Below are positions 40,353 to 50,499 of a stretch of DNA of 64,000 nucleotides, piece after piece; the stretch's first letter is position 1, and each line of letters begins with the position of its first letter. Both the position numbers and the translations under genes were made by a program. This stretch comes from Nautilus pompilius (taxonomy: Eukaryota; Mollusca; Cephalopoda; Nautilida; Nautilidae). The stretch lies in the NCBI GenBank assembly GCA_018389105.1, contig JACATO010000606.1:248001-312000 (forward strand). Reading direction: 5' to 3'. The notes under the pieces were generated by a model. The model did no database searches and was not told the origin of the DNA. It was given only the letters and a program-made list of their open reading frames with translations.

Positions 40353-40974
40353 ACCAACACAAGATTCGTTAATAATTTAATCTTTTTTTTTAAATCTGAA
40401 AATAATAAAAGTTAACAAGACTCGCAGTTTGTTTGTTGAAATGAAAGTCTTAAGCGGCCTCCTGACGTAAGATGCAGATAAAATTGTAAGGATAGATTCT
40501 TTTACCCAATGGTGTTCCCAAACTCCAGCGACAACGGCGGGTCCGAGGGATCTAATCGGACTGATTCCAGCCCCTGTGTACTTCGCCTTAATATAAAGAA
40601 AGAAAACGAGTTAAAAGAATAAAAAAAAAAAAAATTTCATGTTGATAAGATTTTGTTGTTGAGCTTTGAAACACTCGACGTTGAGAACATCAGACCGGGG
40701 TTTTATTTTCCTAAAGATTTTTTAAAATATATATCTTGACTGTTTCATAAATTTCCCAATTTGGGGTCGTAAGCAACTAATTCATGCTCAGGTGTGACCA
40801 ATACTTATGGGCAATTTGTCTTCCATAAAAGGCGAATCCTTAGTCACTGGAAAAGAAGAGAAAGCCGTGGTGATAATGGCACGGCGTGGCCGACTAATAT
40901 ATGATGGTAATCTGTTTTGATATTATATACATAACCGCGTTCACCTTGCGGGGATATTCCAGTGAAAGGCCCTA

Positions 40975-41488
40975 CCAACACCGCCACACCACACCACAAC
41001 CACACACAGACAATACACACACGCACGCACACACGCACACACACAACACACCACACACACACACACACACACACCCATACACATACACACTACAGACCAC
41101 ACACAACACACACGCACAATACACACACAAACACACACCACGCACACACAATACAAAACACATACAACCTACATACCACACACACACACCACACACGCAC
41201 ACACACACACAACACACACACACATACCCATACACACACGCACGCACACCACACACACACACCACACATACCACACACATACATACACACACCCACGCAC
41301 ACATACACACACAAACACCACACACACACGCACACACACCGCACGCACGCACAACCAAACACACACACAACATACAATACACACATACATACACACACAC
41401 CCACACACAATACACACACCGGCACACACACACCACGCACCACACACACACACACACCACACACGCAAACACACCACGCACACACACC
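40975..41488 (+). repeat. CA-rich low-complexity tract, about 500 bp
   Basis: Imperfect (CA)n with CACACC, CGCACA and ATACA variants. The long frames of His/Thr and Cys/Val across it are artefacts. It lies in intron 1 of AQP-B. Alternating purine-pyrimidine DNA of this length can adopt Z form (established for CA/TG runs). Confidence 0.95.
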
Positions 41489-42275
41489 GGTCTTCAGGCT
41501 GACGCCCAGACTTCTCGAAAGCATCCATCTCTGTGTCGCTGCTGCACATATATTCGTCCTTCGGGATCCAAACAACTGGGTTAGAGATTCTGGAAATCTC
41601 TCTTAGGTAGAGCTTCTTTCCGGTCACTAGTGGACCATTAATCTCTGGCCTATGCCCGTTTCTTAGCGTCATCGTCTAGATTCAAGTAATGACTTTCGGG
41701 CAACAGCATGGCCATACAATCTACCATCCCTTCATCGACGCCTAACAGTGATAGAGGTTCTGGGGTTTATGTTAAAAGGACCATTTCTGGAGATTCGCCA
41801 ATCTTTTGGGCTCTCCGGAGTTCAGCCAGTCCAGATTATGTCGAGTGAAATTTCCTGTCAGCCCGCGTTCCAGTCACAGGAAAAGATTCGCGATCTTATA
41901 CAGCTTTTTTAAAATACAAAACATCAGCGACGTTGATCATGTAATTAGTTCATTCAGAGTCCAATCGACTGTTGCTATCGACCCGTGATTTTGGTCAATT
42001 AGTTGTTACAATTTTAAAGATTGTAACAACATCTTTCAAAACTACACAGAGAACAGCTGATAAAAGTAACTGAGTGAGACTGATCTTCAAAACTAGATGT
42101 CTCCCTGCTTCAATATAGGTAAGCATTTCGTTTAAACTTACTGGACTTGTTATATTTATATCTTAATTTATTAATGTAAACTACACTCAACAAGAATAAA
42201 ATAGGCAAACCACAAATACTCGAGATATATAAACAAATAGATATATCTTCTAAATCAGGCTGCAGATGCGGTTTG

Positions 42276-42380
42276 AGAGAGAGAGAGGAGAGACGAGCGA
42301 GAGACGAGATGAGAGAGGAGAGAGAGGAGAGAGGAGAGAGAGAGAGAGAGAGAGATGACGAGAGAAGAGAGAGAGAGATA
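42276..42380 (+). repeat. GA-rich tract
   Basis: Imperfect (GA)n with GAGGAGA variants. It leads into the CRE array to the right. Confidence 0.9.
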
Positions 42381-42416
42381 TGTCGTCAGTACAGAGAAAG
42401 AGAGTATATAGAGAGA

Positions 42417-42652
42417 TGACGTCAGTACAGAGAGCGAAAGATGACGTCAGTACAGAAGAGAAATATGACGTCACATACAGGAAGAGACGCTATGACGTCA
42501 GTTAAAGAGAGAGAAATATGACGTCATTATATATATAGAGAGAGGAGACACTCAGACAGAGTAGAAATTGTATATATATAGAGATGCGTCAGATGTACAT
42601 CAGGATAGAGAGAAATGACGTCACTATATATATATATAGAGATATGACGTCA
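42417..42652. promoter_or_regulatory. array of seven perfect CRE palindromes
   Basis: TGACGTCA occurs at 42417, 42442, 42466, 42493, 42519, 42616 and 42645 (starts), mostly 24-27 bp apart, in a degenerate minisatellite whose unit is roughly ATATGACGTCAGTACAGAGA. Two decayed units lie at about 42381 and 42583. TGACGTCA is the consensus site for CREB/ATF bZIP factors. It is 160-400 bp inside intron 1 of AQP-B. Whether it acts as an enhancer or is only a repeat is unknown. Confidence 0.75.
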
Positions 42653-43423
42653 GTACAGGAAGAGAGATCCGTCTAACTTGGTGACATCTATCACAACTAC
42701 TCTTGATTATGGAACTTTCGCGAAAATTAACTCTTCAACGTAAGTTTAAAATCACCAACGTCCCCACTTTCCCGGTTCTTTTAGTTGGAGCGCAGAGAAA
42801 AGGTACTTACCGAGACGAGGATACAAGAGGTGACCGCGAAGCCAACAGTAAGCGGGAAAGAGCCGCCATGATCACTGCGCCGAGAGTCTTCGGTGGCAAA
42901 CACCGTGAGGACTACGACGAAGGAGACTAGGAACTCCACCGCGGTTCCTTGGGCCGGGGAGAGCTCAGGAGCCACTGTGGTGGCGCACAGCGTTCCCTGG
43001 TAGCCTCTGGGCACGACCCCGAGCAGCAGGGCGGCACCAGAAATGGCCCCGAGAGATTGGCTGATGACGTAGACGATGGCGCGCGCCAGGCTGATCTTGC
43101 GGGTGAGCAGCAGCGCGACGCTAGTGGCCGGGTTGAAGTGCGCGCCGCTCACGTGACCGAGGCACCACGCCTGCGTGGCGACGGTGAGGCCGAAGGCGAG
43201 GGCGACTTCGACGAGGCGGGGCTGGGTCTGGTCGCCCCAACTGAGGCACGAGCCGCAGCCCACGAATACCAGGAAAAGAGAGCCGAGGAACTCCGCGCCC
43301 ACGGCCTTCCAGAACCGCGAGGACTTCACGTCGTCCAGGCTGGTCGCCATCCGACAAATCTTCGGGCAGCTGCGAGCGTGGCCGCCTGGCATCAGACCAC
43401 CTCTCTCTCTCTCTCTCTTCCGT

Positions 43424-43437
43424 CCACCAGGGGGCAG
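43424..43437 (+). promoter_or_regulatory. CTCF-like motif upstream of AQP-B
   Basis: CCACCAGGGGGCAG matches the core CTCF consensus well and lies 74 bp upstream of the AQP-B ATG. A single motif can arise by chance. Confidence 0.3.
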
Positions 43438-43439
43438 GC

Positions 43440-44381
43440 CGGCCGGGCGTCCGTTTGCTCGGGATGATTTAAAAACCAGTAAATGAAAGCGACCTCTCTG
43501 CTAAACGGATCAAAGACAGATCCCGCGAACACAATAGGCTCTGTTTATCGCACAAAGCGGATATACCCCTGAAACAATGGGAGTTATGTATACACGAAAC
43601 AATTTCTACAATCGTTCTGACGACGGAAACTGATTGATGGGCAGGTTTAGAAAGTTTTCCTTTTATGTATTTCCATTGTGTAGAATTGAAATACAGGTTA
43701 TTGACGATGAATCTTGTACCTGATATAACAAACGTATTGCATAAATAAATAAAGATTGATAGCACTTTTTTATTGCCTATTTTAAAAAGTGTGGAGTAGA
43801 CAGACCCACCAGCCGAGGGGAGAGTGCGCAACAGTTGACGTTATACACTCTGACTAGCCCCGGGGGCATTGCCATGTGAAAAATTACTCACAAAGTTTAG
43901 ATTTCAAATATCAATCAAGGAGAAAGAGGGATAAAAGCTGAAGCAGATTTAAATCAAAGGCAGTTATATTTGAAACTTTCTTCAGATGGCAGTCAAGTAA
44001 AATTGAACACAGCGAGCTACACCATTTACCAACGGCTAATTGAAACGACCCTTTTATCGTCTGTTGTGGGGAGTCAGCAAATTTCGCTTATATCTCTTAG
44101 TCAGGAGCGAGAATTATCGCAACAGCCGCAGGAAACTTGTAACTGCGATTCCTCCTCCTTAATAGATTCATCTTAATTTAGATATAGGCGGTGACAGGCC
44201 CTTGCCTTCGTGAAAGAAGCTCGACGTTATTTTGACATTAATCAGGCTGCTTCCTCCTTGCTGCCATGGTTGATGCCCAGCCTGTATTCGGATGAAGAAT
44301 GGAGCCATTGTCAAATTTAGCGATACTCGAATCCTTCACTTATTTATTTTTTTTAATTTTTAAATCCAAGATTTTCGTCCC

Positions 44382-44424
<43 letters not shown>

Positions 44425-45040
44425 TATATAATATAATAATAATAATAATCATACTAATAATAATAATAGAAGAAAAGAAGAATAAGAAGAAGAAGAAGAA
44501 GAAGAAAGAAGAAGAGAGAATCTAAGTCTACATGGCAAAGTTTTCGATAATCTCGTCTTGTGATATTTCAATTAATTCCTTTCTTTTTTTTCCCCCGGAG
44601 GTAAAAGGTTAGAGGTCAAAGTGCATATGTATCGAAGCAGGGCATTTGCGACTTATAGCTATCTAACCGGGTGATCGAACGACGATGCACCTTTAACGAT
44701 AGAAGCTGTGACAGCTCAAAGGCACCAGTCGGAGAGGCATCACTATTGTTGCCAAATAACTTAAAACGGATTTTGTAAAAAGTTCTTTAATTAACGCACG
44801 TCCATGTAAACTATCTAATGAGAGCCTTAATGAGCATGTGAACAAAATACAAAAAAAAAAAAAACAAAGCAAAAAGGGAATAAGAAAAAGGTAAATGATA
44901 TGTAACAATGCTAAGCTGTTTGGGATGGAGTTACGTGAGCGGAAGCAACGCAAGTTATCTCCCTTGAATGTTTTGTCTCCCCCCCCCCAAGGAGGTTATA
45001 ATAGGGGAGGCGGCATGATGTCGCAAACTTGAAGCCAATT
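43440..45040. other. gap between AQP-B and the THAP locus
   Basis: About 1.6 kb. It holds an (AAT)n tract running into (AAG)n at about 44383-44515. No gene seen. Confidence 0.6.
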
Positions 45041-45175
45041 CCGCCATCTTGGTCTGCTCATAAACAGAGAACTCGAACGAAGATGCCGCCGTCCTGTTCC
45101 GCTTTGGGCTGTACTCCGTTACCATTCATCGGTAAGAATTGTATTTATTGTGCATGCTTACTTTAGAACTTTGTA

Positions 45176-46575
45176 CAGACATAGCTCGCCTTACGAAGTT
45201 AATTCGTTCCAAGACTCGCGACTTAAGTCGAATAAACTCTTTAAAAAACGACCCAGACTCCCTATAAACCCCCTGTACATAGCCCCACAACGACGTCGCT
45301 AATAACATCGGGGCGTACAATACAATAAGTCGTTCAATAGTTCACCATTTTTACATTATTTTTAATAAATTTATACATTTTAATTCATACTAATGTAAAG
45401 AGAGAAAAAAAACAAGAAAATTACCTGATGGGTGACATCGATGCGCTTGCTGAGCCGGAGGAGGAGGTTAGAGGGAAAGGATGAGACTGCGTCGACGGCT
45501 GAGGCTCTCCAGCAGACGATTCAAGTTCTTCCTGTTGATTTACGATGCGCTGCTGCAAGAACTGGTCGAGACTGCCCTGAATGGTCTTGCTCTTCTTTTC
45601 TTGTAGGATGATCCTATAGGGAACAGACCGCTCTCATCCACGTCGAATATCTGTCCTGGAAGAAATCCGTTCTCCTCAATAATCTTCGCCAAAATCGCTG
45701 GGAATTCCGATGCAGCTAATTCGACGCACTTTCTCCTTGGATCTTGACGTTGTGGAGACTGGCGGTCGCTGCTTAAACCGCGTAAGACGTCCTGAACTTC
45801 CCTCGAATTCTGCATCTCTCTCGTCGGGGAAACTTCTTCTTGAGGTCTTTAAACAAAGACTACGCTTTCTCTCGAATCAACAGCTGGCTTACGGGAACAC
45901 GCTGACGAGTCTGCCGTTCAATCAAAAGAGAAAGATGCTCCATTTCCTCGTAGATCTTGCCTCTTTTCTTGCTGATGACGGTGTTCTTCATCGCTGGAAC
46001 ATCATCTTTGACGTGGGTGGGCTAAAACCCCTGCCTTATCATGAACGATCGTCGAAACCGTCGTCCGATTCAAGCTAAAAGCACGAGCCATGGCGGCAAC
46101 CTTTTCACCATTTTCATGGCGTTTTATCGTAGCCAGCTGTCCTTCCAACGATATAGCACCGGCATTAGGGACTATCAGTAGGAACTTTCTTCGGAGCCAC
46201 GGGATACAAATAAAGCCACAAATTCAACGCAAACGAGACGCTGCAAAAAAAAAACACATGCACAAGGACAAGTTTGAATCAGCTGACAAGAACTACAGCG
46301 CCGCCACGCGGCGAACGCTGGAACTATAGGTACCGAACGTCATGTAAATTAATAAGTGTACTGTACACAATATTTTAAAAAAATTTTAACTTTTAAATAA
46401 TCTTATAAATTATTTTACATATTTTAACATTTATATGTATGTGATTTTGCATTTTTAAACGGGTTTTTAATGTTCGCTGACTGACGTAACGTAAAGTTGC
46501 ATAAACTGACGCTAGTCAACTTTTATTTTCTCCTAATATTATTAACAAAAACCGACGTAAAACGAGGTATGACTG
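45176..46575 (-). mobile_element. Tigger-like (pogo group) DNA transposon, internally deleted
   Basis: The ends are CAGACATAGCTCGCCTTACG (left) and, on the other strand, CAGTCATACCTCGTTTTACG (right), flanked by TA at 45174-45175 and 46576-46577; 1,400 bp. The minus-strand transposase has a DNA-binding region (EEMEHLSLLIERQTRQRVPV) and EFPAILAKIIEENGFLPGQ then FDVDESGLF with the first catalytic Asp. It then jumps to a C-terminal tail like SLDQFLQQRIVNQQEELES. Most of the DDE core is gone, so this is a non-autonomous derivative. It lies 44 bp after the THAP first exon. Confidence 0.85.
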
Positions 46576-46577
46576 TA

Positions 46578-47220
46578 CAGACATTGAAAGATGTTTTTTA
46601 AAAGATCTTTTAGGGAGTTTTTGGCAGAGCGTGTGGGACAAAGACAGACAAGTCGGCGCAACAAATTAATGTGTCACGATCACAGTGATGTGACAGGCTT
46701 CTGTCTATGCTCTTGTTAAATAATTATAGCACATGCTGTCTGTCCACTAGAATCTAATACAATCATGACATTACCTTGATAATGATAATACACTGAGTGG
46801 GCCGCTATGGATTCAACCCTGATGATGGCAACTCTCCTCGATCTAGACTTTATGTTCCCCAAACAGCTTATTTAAACGGAATTAGAAACACACACTCACA
46901 AGTAAATGCATCTAAATCACTTTTGTCTAAAGCACTTTCATTGAAATGCATAATAAGGCAAAATTTATCTCTCAGCTGTTAGTGAATCATTTTCAAAATA
47001 TCTTAATATGTTTCTTGATCTTTGTCTAGTGCCATTCTACTATTACCTGTGCTATTTGTACACAGTAATCCTGTCTGCTTCTATTTCATCTCTTATAATC
47101 CTGTTTGCATAAAACTGTGTAATCCACTGCCATGATTCAGTCTGTGTCAAACACTTTTACATAATCTGTCACCCTTTTGTTGAAGCAATCAATGGCTGTA
47201 TTTACATGAAATAAAATCAT
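46578..47220. other. THAP intron remainder
   Basis: AT-rich; no feature recognised. Confidence 0.5.
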
Positions 47221-47700
47221 TGATTTTCAAAAAAATTGTCATAAAAATGCTTCTGTTTTTCAGTCTTCTAAAAAATGAAGAATTGAGAGAAAAATGGATA
47301 AGAGCAACAAAGAGAGCCAACTTTAACCCATCGAAACCAGCAGTTTTGTGCTCTGGCCTCTTTGCAGAAGGTGATATTGACAAGAAATCAGTTAGTTGTG
47401 TTTGAGTTCGCAGTGGCAGGGCGCCTGCTATATTTGGTTTTCCTAAGCATCTGCAAAGTGACAGCAAACCTAGAAAGCGACCATTTCCACGACAACCCGA
47501 ATGTGATGTGGAGGATATCAGGGATGCAATACCTGTGCCGTGTACCACTCCTGAAAAGGCTTCACTGAAAAGGAAATTAGAACGAGCTGAACTGAAATAA
47601 GCCGTTGCTGCAGCAGTCTCAGCGACGCCTCATTAAAGAGAATGCTGACTTAAAAAACATCGCCAGAGAGTTGAGAGGTGTGATGAAGTGGAAGTGTAGC

Positions 47701-49747
47701 TGTGCAGGTGGTGTGTCGGATTTGTTGAAGCGTCAGATCGTACTGATCAACAACTGCCCTCCAAATATCCGTCAAAGCTGAGAAGCTTCGCAACGGCTTA
47801 GAATTTCTATTCACCAAATTTTCAAGTTCAACCCGTGTAAACTGTAGGTTCAGTTCTAGAATGGTGAAAATCCTTGTTGTTTATATTGTTGGTTTTGTAG
47901 TTTTCACGTTTAAAACATCGATTATTTGCGAAACTTGTATCGATTCGCCGTTCAATACCTTTTGGTTCTCTAGAGGTTCCCTGTTCGCCTCTGACTGTAC
48001 TTAGATCTGAAATAAGAAAAATGTGATTTTATTTGTTTTTCAAAAGACTGACGCTGTTTAAACCCCGAGTCCCTGACGCTCACGTGGCAGCTAGAAAACA
48101 CGTTCATCGTTTTACTAACTCATGTAACGTGAAATAAACAGGAATGGACGACGATGGATGATGATGAAGAGAGTCGCGCCAGGCTCTTGTCTCGAATTTA
48201 TTTCCACTATCCAACTGTGTTGCCGGGTTTGAATGTTTGTAAACAGAACCACGTGGAGGCACGAAAAACGGTGCCTCACGGGTTCGAAGGGTTAATCTTA
48301 GTCTTTCCACATATAGAAACACCGGGGCCTAACCTCAAAGGGCGAGTTTCCAACGCGATCTCCGCCTTCGTTAAGGCGTCGCTTCTTTCTGCGCTTACCA
48401 AGATGGCGGAAATAACCCGGACCGGCTTCACGTACCGGTGCGCTGACAGGCGGCCAAGCCGCTTGTCTGCCCCCGCCACAACCATCTGTAATCTCATTAA
48501 AACAAGGTTGGTATAAGATGTCACGGAAACGCAGCAACGAAAATATCCATCTTTGGCTTCCTATTGAGAGCTAAAGTAATTCAGACTGGCACAACTTTCA
48601 AACCCCAGGTCGCTGATATGCTGATCTGGACAGTGATTACCACACCTATCGCGCACCTGATCCATCTTATTGAATGTCAGTGATGTTAGGAATCCCACCG
48701 AGCGACCGCCACAAAAAACTTCTCCTTCAGCTATCCCCCGATTCTTAATTTTGAAATTCCGTATATAGTAACATAATACGATCGCTAATAGAAAAACCAA
48801 TAAAAAACAAAAAGAAACAACTTTTGACTATCATAAGCTTTAATACCACCTGTTTATACTGAAGCAATATTTATATGGGCAGCAGTTAATTCTCCCTATT
48901 TGGTAAATAAGCTTTCAAATAATACCACCTTCCATTTTTAAGAGTAAAATTTAAGGTGAAAATCGTAATCATTCATGAATATTTTCCATGTTGATATCTG
49001 TGAAGTGACGAAATGTATGTTATTTTTCCACCTGAAATATTCTCAGAGAATAGGAATTTAACGATCACTCCTCGTTCCATTCAGTTCCTCTTCTCTGCTG
49101 CACAACTGTGAGTCATTGTATGATAGGTTAAGAGTTCATGGAACTAAAACGGTTAAGAAATCGATGGTCCAACAGAAAATAGAAAACTCTAATATCCAGC
49201 CCGCAAAATTTGTTCACCTATTTGTTTTATGCTGCTTCGTTTCATTTACTTAAATTAAAGCTGCTTCCCCTGGCATCAGTAATTCATTCACTGGTTTCTT
49301 TAACCACCAGATTTTTCTTTTTCTTTAAAAACAAACAAACAAAAAAAAAAACACTTTTCCGCAATCTTATTTACTTTATCAGCTTTCCGATTAACAACCA
49401 GACCGTATTCCCAGATGTCTGGCAACGGCTGTTTATCTGGTTGGAAACCACGCAGCTTTCGTTCAGTTAAGAATAAAACTGATGTCAGGTAGAACTTATG
49501 TGAATTAACGGTGAGGTGATTAAATCGGTGTAGCTGGCCAATGATGGCCGAGGCCTCGTGTTCCATCACACAAGATAATGCAGTAGGGAGACGATGAGAA
49601 ATGCAACGGTGAAGTATTTTCTAGAACGATGTGCAAAGGCTTAAAAATCAAATTTATTACAACAAAATCCCTAAGTAATTAAAAATTAGCGAAAAATAAG
49701 TCGGTTGGTGGTTTAAAAAAAAAAAAGAGGACAGAGGAGTAACCAGT
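47701..49747. other. unassigned gap before the mucin genes
   Basis: About 2 kb. An open frame at 48154-48516 is overlapped by others on both strands and has no family signature. A word CCAAGATGGCGGAAA near 48398 resembles a YY1 promoter site but no gene start was found with it. Confidence 0.45.
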
Positions 49748-50499
49748 GGCACGAAGAGGGGGGGTCGGGCGAGCATTCGAAACCATCGGGGCCCACTATC
49801 ACTGGGTTAGGCTAGAATATAGTGGCTGTAGCCGGATTGCGGCAGAAGATGGGCCGTGTCCTGGCTGCTGCTCAGGAGGCAGACACCTGGCAGGTTGGAG
49901 GACGAGGCCACGGTGAACGAGTAGCAGAGAGGACTGGAGGCGCAGAGCTGCAGACAGGACAGCAGGCTGTCGACCCGGGCCCGCTGGTAGAAGTGCATCT
50001 CCGTGGTGACGTTCTCCCTCCACAGAGTAAACCTGAGACACGTGTCCACCCACCTGGGCGTCGGCGGCTTCTCCTTGGTCGGTTCCGCCCACAGACTTCC
50101 GCCGGCTTAAAAGACACAAGAGTAACGGAGAGGGATTCAGCGCCTGCTTCAGCACACGTCATCGAAGAACAGTGGACCCCGACTACTACAGAAACTGGAT
50201 CGTCATGGCCGGGCGGTTGGGTCATTGAAAGTAGGCATGACGAGGTTCTATCAAACATTAACGTAATTTCCCTTTGTGTGCCTTTTCCCATATATTCTCA
50301 ATACATTGTGACAGTTTTGCTCTATAAAACAACATCGAATATGGAAAAAAACTACAGAAAGGTCATTTAAAGTGTTAATAAATGCGACACGTGCACAATA
50401 ACGTAACAGTGGCATAGATAAAAAAAACGTTAAAGGGACACCAGCTTTAAAATAAGGGGACTTTTTGTCTAGTCCACTGTGGCTACATAATTAATATCT
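49748..50499 (-). repeat. copy A of a ~740 bp segmental duplication
   Basis: Near-identical to 57917-58654, same orientation, about 8.2 kb apart. By eye there are about seven substitutions, a 12-base deletion in copy B and one or two homopolymer changes, so about 99% identity. It covers the last coding exon, its 3' flank and about 400 bp of the intron before it. Identity ends sharply after TTAATATCT. Confidence 0.93.

Larger units (their letters stand above)
40027..43350 (-). pseudogene. AQP-B, inverted aquaporin paralogue, probably dead
   Basis: Exon 1 (43350-42811, 180 codons) is fully open and collinear with AQP-A, with AEFLGSLFLVFVGCGSC and SGAHFNPATS (first NPA intact). Exon 2 (40586-40506, 81 nt) encodes GAGISPIRSLGPAV, so the second NPA is SPI although the selectivity Arg is kept. 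Exon 3-like sequence (about 40251-40027) ends in YDNLFTTNASLKKTRGLFLSS and matches the AQP-A tail. TM6 before it is read in the wrong frame: one base is missing near 40238, and a 7-base tandem duplication (CTACGAT/CTACGAC) restores the frame. An (AAT)n tract adjoins this exon where the acceptor AG should be. Either a decaying duplicate or, in part, assembly error. Confidence 0.8.
45083..47700 (+). pseudogene. THAP-domain gene, broken
   Basis: The first exon (45083-45131) reads MPPSCSALGCT, the standard THAP opening with the first two zinc cysteines, and has a donor GTAAGA. A CCGCCATCTTGG word at 45041-45052, a YY1-type promoter motif, precedes it. Homology resumes at about 47265 with LLKNEELREKWIRATKRANF and NPSKPAVLCSGLF. 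The CxxH of the zinc site is C-S-G-L, so the His is lost. A TGA follows at about 47402, and beyond it the same frame goes on with VRSGRAPAIFGFPKHLQSDS and KASLKRKLERAEL. A middle exon may be missing and the phases do not fit. Either a decayed host THAP protein or a THAP-bearing transposase remnant. Confidence 0.75.

Noticed and set aside
40901-41672. Overlapping long frames rich in His/Thr (+) and Cys/Val (-)
   Set aside because: They are translations of the CA-rich tract in every frame.
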